Assembly: GCA_031556405.1 (NCBI GenBank)
Contig: JAVBTC010000118.1
Location: 1 to 64,000 of the forward strand
DNA from: WQZF01 sp031556405
GTDB lineage: Bacteria > Pseudomonadota > Gammaproteobacteria > Burkholderiales > Rhodocyclaceae
DNA length: 64,000 nt
Direction of reading: 5' to 3'
Below the pieces are notes generated by a model that worked only from the letters and a program-made list of their open reading frames with translations, made no database searches and was not told the DNA's origin. The position numbers and the translations under genes are program-made. Shown here piece by piece: positions 1 to 8,109 of this stretch (the stretch's first letter is position 1; every line of letters begins with the position of its first letter).

Positions 1-117
1 CAGCTTGTCGCGCGCGTAGGCGGCGGCGGTGTCGCGCACCATGCGCTCTTCTTCGCTCAGTTGCCGTTCGAGCAGCAGCGGGTCGTCCCATTGGAATGCA
101 GGTTGGTTCTTGGCCAT
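1..117 (-). CDS. gcdH: Glutaryl-CoA dehydrogenase, N-terminal fragment (runs off the window)
   Basis: Only the first 39 codons lie in the window; the gene continues leftwards beyond base 1. The start ATG (117-115) follows a GGGAGA ribosome site. The N-terminus has a WDDPLLLERQL stretch and then SEEERMVRDTAAAYARDKL, which matches the characteristic start of bacterial glutaryl-CoA dehydrogenases (FAD enzymes that convert glutaryl-CoA to crotonyl-CoA and CO2). It lies downstream of, and on the same strand as, the thiolase, dehydrogenase and hydratase genes, so it is probably the last step of that pathway. The identification rests on a short fragment. Confidence 0.75.
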   Translation of the reverse strand, partial: MAKNQPAFQWDDPLLLERQLSEEERMVRDTAAAYARDKL

Positions 118-171
118 GATGTCTCCCTTCGTTGTGGTTCAGGCCAGCGCCCGTCGTACGGGCGCCAGGTT

Positions 172-250
172 CTAAGATAGAAATAATTATTCAACGAAAC
201 TCTCTACAGAAGCGATCTATCATTTCATTGAAATATGGAATAAAAAAGTC
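172..250. repeat. AT-rich intergenic island, family copy 1
   Basis: This AT-rich block lies in the 225-base gap between the gcdH start and the thiolase stop. It contains TCTCTACAGAAGC followed by ATTGAAATATGGAAT. Read on the minus strand, CTGTAGAGAGTTTC then GAATAATTATTTC lines up with the copies near 12.85 kb and 54.46 kb. It has no coding capacity of its own. The same family recurs at about ten gene boundaries in the window. Confidence 0.5.
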
Positions 251-342
251 CGCGCCACCCCGGAAATCTCCAGGATATCCAGGATGGGCGCGGAAGGTAC
301 GGTATGGTGTGAAACGGCATCTTCCCGTTTTTCAGGAGAAAG

Positions 343-1551
343 TCAGGAGATGCGCTCGATGATGATCGCCAGCCCCTGGCCGACGCCGATGCACAGGCTG
401 ATCGCGGCGTAGCGGCCGTTGCGCCGTTGCAGTTCGCGGGCGACGGTGAGCGTCAGCCGGGCGCCGGAAGCGCCGAGCGGGTGGCCGATGGCGATGGCGC
501 CGCCGTTCGGGTTGACGCGCGGATCGTCGAAGGCGACGTTCATCAGCTTCAGGCAGCCGAGCACCTGCGAGGCGAAGGCTTCGTTGATTTCGATGATGTC
601 CATGTCGTCGAGCGTCAGTTGCGCCCGCTTCAGCGCTTTCGGAATCGCGTAGGCCGGGCCAACGCCCATGATGCGCGGCTCGACGCCGGCGGCGGCACCG
701 GCGAGGATGCGCGCGATCGGCTTGACGCCGCGTTCCTTGCCGATGGCTTCGGAGCCGATCAGCAGCGCGGCGGCGCCGTCGTTGATCCCGGAGGCATTGC
801 CGGCGGTGACGACGCCGCCCTCGAACAGCGGCTTCAGCTTGGAGAGCGATTCGAAGGTGCTGTCGGGACGCGGATGCTCGTCGCGGTCGACGATCAGCGG
901 CGGCGTCTTGCGCCCGGTCGGAACTTCGATCGGGAGAATTTCACCGGCATAGAAACCGGCGGCCTCGGCGGCGGCGTACTTGGCCTGAGAGGCGGCGGCG
1001 AAGCGGTCGGAATCCTCGCGGCTGATGCCGAAATCGTGCGCGACGTTGTCGGCGGTTTCCGGCATCGTGTCGGCGCCGTATTGCTTGGTGACTTTCGGGT
1101 TCGGGAAGCGGGCGCCGATGGTCGAGTCGAACACCTTGAAATCGCGGGCGTAGGCGGATTCGGACTTGCCGACGACGAACGGGGCGCGGCTCATGCTTTC
1201 AACGCCGCCGGCCAGATAGAGCTGGCCTTCGCCGCAGGTGATCGCGCGGGCGCTGTCGAGCACCGCGCCCAGGCCGCTGGCGCAGAGGCGGTTGATCGTC
1301 TGTCCCGGCACGGAGGGCGGAATGCCGGCGGCAAGCAGGGCGTTGCGGGCGACGTTACGGCTGTCCTCGCCGGCCTGGTTGGTGTCTCCGAGCAGCACGT
1401 CTTCGATGTCTTCCGGCTTGAACGCGGGGTTGCGCTCCAGAAGCGTTTTCATCACCGTGGCGACGAGGTCGTCCGGGCGCACCGGGGCGAGTTTGCCGCC
1501 GTGGCGTCCGAAGGGCGTGCGCAGTCCGGCGTAGAGGTAAGCGTCGAGCAT
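343..1551 (-). CDS. 3-oxoadipyl-CoA/acetyl-CoA thiolase family enzyme
   Basis: A 402-residue thiolase of normal length, which cleaves a 3-oxoacyl-CoA with CoA to give acetyl-CoA and a shortened acyl-CoA. The nucleophilic Cys90 lies in NRLCASGLG. The GHPLGASGA histidine motif and the second active-site Cys in SLCIGVGQG are near the C-terminus. The ADTMPETADNVA stretch is typical of the PaaJ/PcaF branch that acts on dicarboxylic 3-oxoacyl-CoA esters. It follows the 3-hydroxyacyl-CoA dehydrogenase gene by 42 bases, clearly in one operon, with gcdH next. This suggests that 3-oxopimeloyl-CoA or 3-oxoadipyl-CoA is the substrate; the exact chain length is inference. Confidence 0.9.
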   Translation of the reverse strand: MLDAYLYAGLRTPFGRHGGKLAPVRPDDLVATVMKTLLERNPAFKPEDIEDVLLGDTNQAGEDSRNVARNALLAAGIPPSVPGQTINRLCASGLGAVLDSARAITCGEGQLYLAGGVESMSRAPFVVGKSESAYARDFKVFDSTIGARFPNPKVTKQYGADTMPETADNVAHDFGISREDSDRFAAASQAKYAAAEAAGFYAGEILPIEVPTGRKTPPLIVDRDEHPRPDSTFESLSKLKPLFEGGVVTAGNASGINDGAAALLIGSEAIGKERGVKPIARILAGAAAGVEPRIMGVGPAYAIPKALKRAQLTLDDMDIIEINEAFASQVLGCLKLMNVAFDDPRVNPNGGAIAIGHPLGASGARLTLTVARELQRRNGRYAAISLCIGVGQGLAIIIERIS

Positions 1552-1593
1552 GAGGTGAGTCTCCTTTGTCAGTAGGTGCGGTAGTGTGTCGGA

Positions 1594-3135
1594 TTATGCT
1601 TCGGGCGTGAGCAGCGAAATGCCCAGCCGCGCGCGGCGGGTCAGCCAGGGGCTCGGGCGGTAGCGCGGGTCGCCGTAGAAATCCTGCATGGACTTGAGGA
1701 TTTCCAGGATTGTCGCGGCGCCCAGGGCGTCGCCCATCGCCAGCGGTCCGCGCGGATAGCCAAGACCGAGATTGACGGCGCGGTCGATGTCTTCCGGGCT
1801 GGCGATGCGCTGCTGGGCGATGTCGCAGCCGATGTTGACGATGGTGGCGACGACACGCTGCGCGACGAGGCCGGCGCTGTCGCCGATCACGGACACGGGC
1901 ACGCCGTCGGAGGCGAAGAGCGCCCAGGCGGCGTCACGCATTTCCGGCGCGGTGACCGGCGTGGTCATCAGCGTGCGCCGTTTTTCCAGGAACAGGGGAT
2001 CGAGCGCGACGGTGCGGCCGGCATCCAGTTCCTCTTCCACGGTGCAGGTGGTCGCATCCTTGCCGACCGGCAGCACGATGCACAGCGAATCCTTCGCGGG
2101 ACGCGGGCCGTCGTCGATGTTCGCTCCCAGGCGGGTGAGCAGCACGGCGACGGCTTCGTAGCCCGGTTTGTTGCTGCGCGAGACCCAGACGGCCGGCGCG
2201 GTCTTGGCGTCATACGCCGGTGCCGCCGCCGGAGTGTCCGCCGGCTGCATCTTGCCGTCTGCATAGGCGTAGAAACCGCGCTTGGTTTTGCGTCCGAGCA
2301 GGCCGGCGGCGAGCCGCTGGCGCGTCACCGGCGAGGGGCGGAAGCGCGGTTCCTGGTAATACTGGTTGTAGATCGATTCCATGACCGGATGGGAAACGTC
2401 CAGCCCGGTGAGGTCGAGCAGTTCGAACGGCCCCATGCGGAAACCGGCGGCTTCGCGCAGGATGCGGTCGATTTCCGGGTAGGAAGCGACGCCTTCGTCG
2501 AGGATACGCAGCGCCTCGGTGCCGTAGCCGCGCCCGGCATGGTTGACGATGAATCCCGGGGTGTCCTTGGCGCGCACCGGCGTATGGCCCATGCGCCTGG
2601 CCAGCCCGGTCAGCGCGGTTCCGACCCACGGCGCGGTGACGACGCCGTCGATGACTTCGACGATCTTCATCAGCGGCACCGGGCTGAAGAAATGGAAACC
2701 GCCGACCCGCTCCGGCACGCGGCAGGCGGCCGCGATCGAGGTGACGGAGAGCGACGAGGTGTTGGTGGCGAGCAGGCAGGTTTCGTCGACGATGTTTTCC
2801 AGTTCCTGGAACAGGCCGCGTTTCGCGTCCAGGTTTTCGACGATCGCCTCGACCACGATATGGCAGCCGGACAGTTCCTGCGACGTCGCGGCGACGCCGA
2901 TCCGGGCCACGGCGGCATCGGCGTCGGCGGCGGCGATTTTCCCTTTTTCGGCGAGCGTTTTCAGCGTTTGCGCGATGTTCTCGCGCGCTTCCTCGGCGGC
3001 GCCTTCGCGGGTGTCCTGCAACAGCACGCGCACGCCGCCCTGCGCGGCGATCTGGGCGATGCCGCGGCCCATCAGGCCGGAGCCGACGATGCCGAGCGTG
3101 AGATCGGAACGATTGATATCGAGCGTATTGGACAC
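1594..3135 (-). CDS. 3-hydroxyacyl-CoA dehydrogenase, PaaH type
   Basis: NAD-dependent oxidation of a 3-hydroxyacyl-CoA. I chose the GTG start at 3135 because AAGAGGAGAAC precedes it. An upstream ATG (3177) in the same frame has no such site and adds an Arg-rich tail. The 513-residue product has an N-terminal Rossmann fold (GIVGSGLMGRGIAQIAAQ), the FFSPVPLMKIVEV and HTPVRAKDTPGFIVNHAGRG motifs of the 3HCDH_N domain, a first 3HCDH domain (about 190-290) and a second, more degenerate one near the C-terminus (LGYPRGPLAMGDALG). This two-copy layout is that of PaaH/HbdA-like enzymes rather than the short form. It sits between the hydratase and thiolase genes. Confidence 0.9.
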   Translation of the reverse strand: MSNTLDINRSDLTLGIVGSGLMGRGIAQIAAQGGVRVLLQDTREGAAEEARENIAQTLKTLAEKGKIAAADADAAVARIGVAATSQELSGCHIVVEAIVENLDAKRGLFQELENIVDETCLLATNTSSLSVTSIAAACRVPERVGGFHFFSPVPLMKIVEVIDGVVTAPWVGTALTGLARRMGHTPVRAKDTPGFIVNHAGRGYGTEALRILDEGVASYPEIDRILREAAGFRMGPFELLDLTGLDVSHPVMESIYNQYYQEPRFRPSPVTRQRLAAGLLGRKTKRGFYAYADGKMQPADTPAAAPAYDAKTAPAVWVSRSNKPGYEAVAVLLTRLGANIDDGPRPAKDSLCIVLPVGKDATTCTVEEELDAGRTVALDPLFLEKRRTLMTTPVTAPEMRDAAWALFASDGVPVSVIGDSAGLVAQRVVATIVNIGCDIAQQRIASPEDIDRAVNLGLGYPRGPLAMGDALGAATILEILKSMQDFYGDPRYRPSPWLTRRARLGISLLTPEA

Positions 3136-3202
3136 GGTTGTTCTCCTCTTCCTATTTTGTGGATGGCGGGTCGACACCGGCCGCCGCGGGCGGCCGGCGG
3201 AT

Positions 3203-3985
3203 TTATTCGCCGCGGAATTCCGGCTTGCGTTTTTCGATGAAGGCGCGCGCGCCTTCCTTTTGATCCTTGCTCGCGAAGAGCAGTTGGAATGCCTTGCGTT
3301 CGAGCATCAGTCCGGCGGCGAGCGAAGTGTCTTCGCCGTTGATCAGCACTTCCTTGATCTGCATGATCGCCAGCGGCGGCAGCGCGGCAATGTCCCGCGC
3401 CAGTTCGAGCGCCCGCTCCTGCACCTTGTCGTCGGGCACGACTTCGCTGGCAAGGCCCATTTCCAAGGCTTCCCGGCCTTTGACGGGCTGTCCGGTAAGC
3501 GCCATCTTCATCGCCCGGAACTTGCCGATGGCGCGCGTCAGGCGCTGGGTGCCGCCGGCGCCGGGCATGATCCCGACCTTGACTTCGGGCTGGCAGAAGC
3601 TCGCGTTTTCTCCGGCGACGATGATATCGGCGTGCATCGCCAGTTCGCAGCCGCCGCCCCAGGCGTAGCTGTTGATGGCGGCGATGATCGGTTTCGGACA
3701 GTCGGCGATGGCCTGCCACAGACGGTGGGTTTGCAGCAGCATCGCGTCGATGGCGCTGCGCTCGGCCATGTCCTTGATATCGGCGCCGGCGGCGAACTGT
3801 TTTTCCCCGCCGGTGAGCACGATCGCGCGGACCTGCGGATCGGCGCTCAGTGCGGTGAAATATTCCGCCAGCAGGCGGCGCACTTCTTGGTTCAGCGCAT
3901 TGCGCGCTTCGGGTCGATTGAGGCGAACCACGGCGATCGCGGGTTCCGGACGTTCGAGCAGGACTTCGCGGGTGTTTTCCGACAC
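3203..3985 (-). CDS. Enoyl-CoA hydratase, PaaF-like (crotonase fold)
   Basis: A 260-residue crotonase-superfamily protein. It carries the CoA-binding FAAGADIKDM oxyanion segment, GGGCELA and the PEVKVGIMPGAGGTQRL stretch with the catalytic Glu, and ends in the common KRKPEFRGE tail. It should hydrate a 2-enoyl-CoA to the 3-hydroxyacyl-CoA that the next gene oxidises. The resemblance is closest to PaaF (2,3-dehydroadipyl-CoA hydratase). It is the first gene of the leftward operon; its start is preceded by AAGGGAGATAAG. The 19-bp palindrome at 4013-4031 lies only 28 bases upstream, a position that would block or overlap the promoter. Confidence 0.9.
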   Translation of the reverse strand: MSENTREVLLERPEPAIAVVRLNRPEARNALNQEVRRLLAEYFTALSADPQVRAIVLTGGEKQFAAGADIKDMAERSAIDAMLLQTHRLWQAIADCPKPIIAAINSYAWGGGCELAMHADIIVAGENASFCQPEVKVGIMPGAGGTQRLTRAIGKFRAMKMALTGQPVKGREALEMGLASEVVPDDKVQERALELARDIAALPPLAIMQIKEVLINGEDTSLAAGLMLERKAFQLLFASKDQKEGARAFIEKRKPEFRGE

Positions 3986-4012
3986 TTTGCTTATCTCCCT
4001 TTTAATTAATCC

Positions 4013-4031
4013 AGTTTCGCTATGCGAAACT
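4013..4031. promoter_or_regulatory. Perfect 19-bp palindrome, probable IclR-family operator (left copy)
   Basis: AGTTTCGC-TAT-GCGAAACT: two perfect 8-base arms and a 3-base centre. It is placed 28 bases upstream of the enoyl-CoA hydratase start in the 329-base gap between the two divergent operons. A near copy lies at 4217-4235. The size and spacing suit a dimeric IclR-type regulator, whose gene begins at 4315. Binding is inference. Confidence 0.6.
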
Positions 4032-4216
4032 TCGGTTCAAAATCGATTTTCGGACGATACCGCTTTCAATCGGATGTGTAAATATATTCTGTGTCAAGAA
4101 AAAGGTGAATTTTCTATATTTATTTGATTTGTATGAATAATTTCATGTTTTCCGGGGTTTGTTTCCTATTCTTTCCGGTAAAAACGGGAAGCGCGCGATT
4201 TCATGGATCGCCAATG

Positions 4217-4235
4217 TGTTTCGCTACGTGAAATT
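4217..4235. promoter_or_regulatory. Second, imperfect copy of the palindromic operator (right copy)
   Basis: TGTTTCGCTACGTGAAATT matches the left copy in a TTTCGC-TAY-GYGAAA pattern and keeps most of the dyad. It lies 80 bases before the GTG start of the IclR-type gene, so the two copies would serve the two divergent promoters. The rest of the gap is AT-rich and contains no gene. Confidence 0.5.
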
Positions 4236-4314
4236 TTGTTTTGAAAAATACTTGACCCCGAAAAAAGACTGTGTGACTATCGAGACCATTAAAAAAAATC
4301 AAGGAGACAAGACG

Positions 4315-5265
4315 GTGTCCCGGACAATCCATCATTCCGACAGCGGCGTGACGCTTTCCGAAACGAGATTCGTGGGTGAAGGCGAGCGCGGCGGTGTAGC
4401 CATTGCACGGATGGCCGGCGAGGAGAGGCTTGGAGAACACTCCGAAAAAAGGAGCCCCGCCGGCATTTCCGCCGAAAAAACTCCCGGAAACAAGGAACGC
4501 CAGTTCGTGACCGCGCTGGCGCGCGGCCTGGATTTGCTGCGCTGTTTCTCGCCGGGCGAGGTCTTTCTCGGCAACGCCGAGCTGGCCAAGCGCACCGGCA
4601 TCCCGAAACCGACGGTTTCCCGCCTGACGTATACCCTGACTCGGCTCGGCTATCTCAGTTATTCCGAGATCACGGGCAAGTACCAGTTGGGCGTGGGCGT
4701 GCTGTCGCTGGGACATTCGCTTTTGTCCAACCTCGACGTGCGCCGGTTCGCGCGCCCGTGGATGCGGGAACTGGCCGAGTATTCGCAGGTGGCGGTGTCG
4801 CTGGGCGTGCGCGACCAGTTGAGCATGGTCTACGTGGAAAGCTGCCGCAGCAACTCGGAAATCATGTTGCGGCTCGATGTCGGCTCGCGGATCCCGCTTG
4901 CTTCCACCGCGATGGGGCGGGCGTATATCTGCGCCATGCCGCGGCAGGAGCGCGAGGCGCTGATGGAGCAGATCCACGCCGAGGACGAAAAAAACTGGCC
5001 GGTCGTCAGGCATGGGATCGAGACGGCCATGGAATCCTATCGGGAACGCGGGTTCTGCGTTTCCCATCATGATTGGCGCGCCGACGTCTGCGCGGTGGGC
5101 GTGCCTTTCGTCCACGCCAATTACGGAAAAAAAGGGGGGGAAATCATGGCATTTTCCTGCGGCGGCCCGTCGTTCCTGCTGCCCAGAAAATTCCTGGAGG
5201 AAGACATCGGTCCCCGGCTGGCAGCGATGGTCCGCAAGGTGGAAAACGCCCTGGGGCGGGCCTGA
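4315..5265 (+). CDS. IclR-family transcriptional regulator
   Basis: The GTG start at 4315 is supported by AAGGAGACAAGACG just upstream; earlier in-frame ATG codons lie in AT-rich leader sequence. The 316-residue product has an unusual 60-residue polar N-terminal extension. A winged helix follows (AELAKRTGIPKPTVSRLTYTL, about 85-140), with GYLSYSEITGKYQLGVGVLSLG closing the wing, and then the IclR effector domain (SRIPLASTAMGRAYICAM and the C-terminal GVPF and FSCGGPSFLL segments). IclR proteins of this type bind aromatic or dicarboxylic acids or their CoA esters. Divergence from the beta-oxidation operon and adjacency to the uptake operon suggest local control through the two palindromes. Confidence 0.9.
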   Translation: MSRTIHHSDSGVTLSETRFVGEGERGGVAIARMAGEERLGEHSEKRSPAGISAEKTPGNKERQFVTALARGLDLLRCFSPGEVFLGNAELAKRTGIPKPTVSRLTYTLTRLGYLSYSEITGKYQLGVGVLSLGHSLLSNLDVRRFARPWMRELAEYSQVAVSLGVRDQLSMVYVESCRSNSEIMLRLDVGSRIPLASTAMGRAYICAMPRQEREALMEQIHAEDEKNWPVVRHGIETAMESYRERGFCVSHHDWRADVCAVGVPFVHANYGKKGGEIMAFSCGGPSFLLPRKFLEEDIGPRLAAMVRKVENALGRA

Positions 5266-5332
5266 ACGGAAACAGACGAAGGAAACAGGCGAAAGAAGCA
5301 GGCGTAGTTCGAATTTCAACTAGGGAGAAATC

Positions 5333-6487
5333 ATGATTCGAGATCAAGAAACACTGAACGTTTTACTGGACAGCATTTCCCGCTTCGTGCGCGAGCGTCT
5401 GGTGCCCATCGAGGCCGAAGTCGCCGAGACGGACGTGATTCCGCCGGAGATCGTGCAGGAAATGCGCGAACTCGGGCTCTTCGGCCTGTCGATCCCGGAA
5501 GAGTACGACGGCCTGGGGCTGACGATGGAAGAGGAAGTGAACGTCGCCTTTGAGATCGCCAAGACTTCTCCCGCCTTCCGTTCGCTGATCGGCACCAACA
5601 ACGGGATCGGCTCGCAGGGGATCGTGATCGACGGCACCGAGGAACAGAAACGGAACTACCTGCCCAGGCTCGCCGCCGGGGAAATCATCGGCGCCTTCGC
5701 GCTGACCGAGCCCGGCGCCGGTTCCGATGCCGCCTCGCTGCGCACGAGCGCCGTGCGCGATGGCGACTTCTATGTGTTGAACGGCACCAAGCGGTTCATC
5801 ACCAATGCGCCGGAGGCCAGCATTTTCACCGTGATGGCGCGTACCGATCCGGAAAAGAAGGGCGCCGGCGCCATTTCCGCGTTCATCGTCGAAAGGGACG
5901 CGCCGGGCCTGTCGCTGGGCAAGATCGACAAGAAAATGGGGCAGAAGGGTGCCCATACCTGTGACGTGATTTTCGAGGACTGCCGCATTCCCGCCGCCAA
6001 CCTGATCGGCGGCAAGGAAGGCGTCGGATTCAAGACGGCAATGAAGGTGCTCGACAAGGGACGGCTGCACATCGCGGCGGTCTGCGTCGGCGTCTCGGAG
6101 CGGATGCTCGAGGACGCGCTGCGCTACGCCATCGAGCGGCAGCAGTTCGGCAAGCCGATCGCGGAATTCCAGTTGATCCAGGCGATGCTCGCCGACAGCA
6201 AGGCGGAAATCTATGCCGCGCGTTCGATGGTGGTCGATTGCGCGCGCCGGCGCGACGCCAAGATGGACGTTTCCACGGAAGCGTCGTGCTGCAAGCTGTT
6301 CGCTTCCGAAATGTGCAGCCGCATCGCCGACCGTTCGGTGCAGATCCACGGCGGCGCCGGCTACATTTCCGAATATGCCGCCGAGCGTTTCTACCGCGAC
6401 GTGCGCCTGTTCCGCATCTATGAGGGAACGACACAGATTCAGCAACTGGTGATCGCGCGCAATCTGATCAAGGGCATGCAGGGCTGA
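5333..6487 (+). CDS. Acyl-CoA dehydrogenase
   Basis: A 384-residue FAD-dependent acyl-CoA dehydrogenase of standard length. FAD/substrate loops are visible as FALTEPGAGSDAASLRT and GTKRFITNAP, followed by RQQFGKPIAEFQLIQ. The QIHGGAGYISEYAAERFYRD segment leads to RIYEGTTQIQ, whose Glu (about residue 364) is the usual catalytic base. AGGGAGAAATC precedes the ATG. Its stop overlaps the start of the ligase gene (TGATG), which indicates translational coupling. In context it would introduce the first double bond into the CoA ester made by the ligase; pimeloyl-CoA-like dicarboxylic substrates are plausible but not shown. Confidence 0.92.
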   Translation: MIRDQETLNVLLDSISRFVRERLVPIEAEVAETDVIPPEIVQEMRELGLFGLSIPEEYDGLGLTMEEEVNVAFEIAKTSPAFRSLIGTNNGIGSQGIVIDGTEEQKRNYLPRLAAGEIIGAFALTEPGAGSDAASLRTSAVRDGDFYVLNGTKRFITNAPEASIFTVMARTDPEKKGAGAISAFIVERDAPGLSLGKIDKKMGQKGAHTCDVIFEDCRIPAANLIGGKEGVGFKTAMKVLDKGRLHIAAVCVGVSERMLEDALRYAIERQQFGKPIAEFQLIQAMLADSKAEIYAARSMVVDCARRRDAKMDVSTEASCCKLFASEMCSRIADRSVQIHGGAGYISEYAAERFYRDVRLFRIYEGTTQIQQLVIARNLIKGMQG

Positions 6488-8043
6488 TGGAACTCCGCGC
6501 CGAGACGGTGATCGCCGAACTGCCGGCGCGCATCAGCGATATTCCTTATCGCTGGCGCGAAAAAACTCCGGACGCGCCTGCTGTTGTATACAGCGGCACG
6601 GTCTGGAGTTTCGGCAGGCTGGTGGATGCCGTCGAGGAGTGGGCGAATTTCCTGCGCGAAGCGGGCGTCCGCCCCGGCGACCGCGTCATGGTGCTCGGCG
6701 AGAACTGCGCGGCGCTGGTGTCGCTGCTGTTCGCGCTGGCGAAGCTCGACGCCTGGTCGGTCAACATCAACGCGCGTCTTTCCGACCGTGAGGTGTCGAC
6801 GATCCGGGAACATTGCGGCGCGCGGCGGCTGGTGTACCTCTCGGCGGCATCTTCCGATGCCGCGGCGCACGGCGCGCAGGATGGCGCGAAGGAGTGCGAA
6901 CTGCCGGTCAACGGCCGTTTCATGCTCGGCCCGTTGAACGAGTCCTGCGTGCCGGAACCCGTGTTCGCGGAAAACGACAGGCAGGTCGCGGTGCTGGTTT
7001 ATACCTCGGGTACCACGGGCCATCCCAAGGGCGTGATGCTGACGCAGAGGAATCTCCTGTTCGCGGCAGCGATGTCCGGCGGGATGCGCCGCCTCGTGCC
7101 GGACGACCGGGTTTACGGCGTGTTGCCGGCTTCCCATGTATTCGGCCTGACTTCGGTGATGCTCGCATCCCTGTATGCCGGCTGTTGTCTTTTTCCGGTG
7201 TCGCGGTTTTCGGCGGAAGCGCTGCTCGATGCGGTCGAGCAGGACGGCATCACGGTTTTCCAGGGCGTGCCGGCGATGTACGCGCGCTTTCTGGAAATCG
7301 CCGCGAAGACCGGCCGCCGGCCTCGGAGCGGGACGCTACGTTTCATCTATGCCGGCGGCTCGCCGCTCGATATCACGCTGAAGAGCGAAAGCGAGGCGCT
7401 GTTCGGCCTGCAGTTGCACAACGGCTACGGCATGACCGAGAGTTCGCCGACGATCTGCCAGACCCGGCTCGATGTGCCGCGCAAGGATACGTCGGTGGGG
7501 CAGGTGATTCCCGGTGTCGACATCAGGATCGTCGACGAGCATGGCGGCGATGTCGCGGAAGGCGAGGCGGGCGAACTCTGGATCCGCGGCCCGAACGTGA
7601 TGAAGGGTTATTACCATGAGCCGGAGTTGACGGAAAGCGTGATGCGTCCGGGCGGCTGGCTCAATACCGGCGACGTGGCGCGGCGCGACCCGGACGGCGC
7701 CCTGTTCATCGTCGGGCGCACCAAGGAATTGATCATCCGTTCCGGCTTCAATGTTTATCCGGTGGAAGTGGAAAGCGTGCTCAACTCGCATCCGGCCGTC
7801 GTCCAGTCCGCGGTCGTCGGCCGCCCGGTGGGCGAGGGCAACGAGGAAGTCGTCGCGTTCGTCGAACTCGCGCCCGGATTCGAAGGCGTGCCCGCCGACC
7901 TGGAGGATTACGTGGCCGGGCGTCTGTCGCCGTACAAGCGGCCGGCGCAGATCGTCGTCGTCGAGAATCTGCCAGCGGCGGCGACAGGAAAGGTTTTGAA
8001 AAGCAAGTTACGGGAGGCCGCCCGGGAATTGGCCAAAAAATGA
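6487..8043 (+). CDS. Acyl-CoA synthetase / long-chain-type fatty acid CoA ligase (AMP-forming)
   Basis: A 518-residue ANL-superfamily ligase that activates a carboxylic acid to its CoA ester with ATP. The P-loop-like motif VYTSGTTGHPKGVML lies near 173-188. The NGYGMTESSPT (A5) motif, the GELWIRGPNVMKGYY segment and the hinge motif GRTKELIIRSGFNVYPVEVE are all present. The C-terminal catalytic Lys lies in LPAAATGKVLKSKL. It overlaps the preceding acyl-CoA dehydrogenase gene and leads into the ABC importer operon, so it likely activates the imported acid. The acid itself cannot be read from the sequence. Confidence 0.9.
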   Translation: MELRAETVIAELPARISDIPYRWREKTPDAPAVVYSGTVWSFGRLVDAVEEWANFLREAGVRPGDRVMVLGENCAALVSLLFALAKLDAWSVNINARLSDREVSTIREHCGARRLVYLSAASSDAAAHGAQDGAKECELPVNGRFMLGPLNESCVPEPVFAENDRQVAVLVYTSGTTGHPKGVMLTQRNLLFAAAMSGGMRRLVPDDRVYGVLPASHVFGLTSVMLASLYAGCCLFPVSRFSAEALLDAVEQDGITVFQGVPAMYARFLEIAAKTGRRPRSGTLRFIYAGGSPLDITLKSESEALFGLQLHNGYGMTESSPTICQTRLDVPRKDTSVGQVIPGVDIRIVDEHGGDVAEGEAGELWIRGPNVMKGYYHEPELTESVMRPGGWLNTGDVARRDPDGALFIVGRTKELIIRSGFNVYPVEVESVLNSHPAVVQSAVVGRPVGEGNEEVVAFVELAPGFEGVPADLEDYVAGRLSPYKRPAQIVVVENLPAAATGKVLKSKLREAARELAKK

Positions 8044-8109
8044 TGTCGACAAAAATTTTGGCGGCATGAGGTTGTATTCGAATATCTTCATTCAATAGAG
8101 GAGACACTA

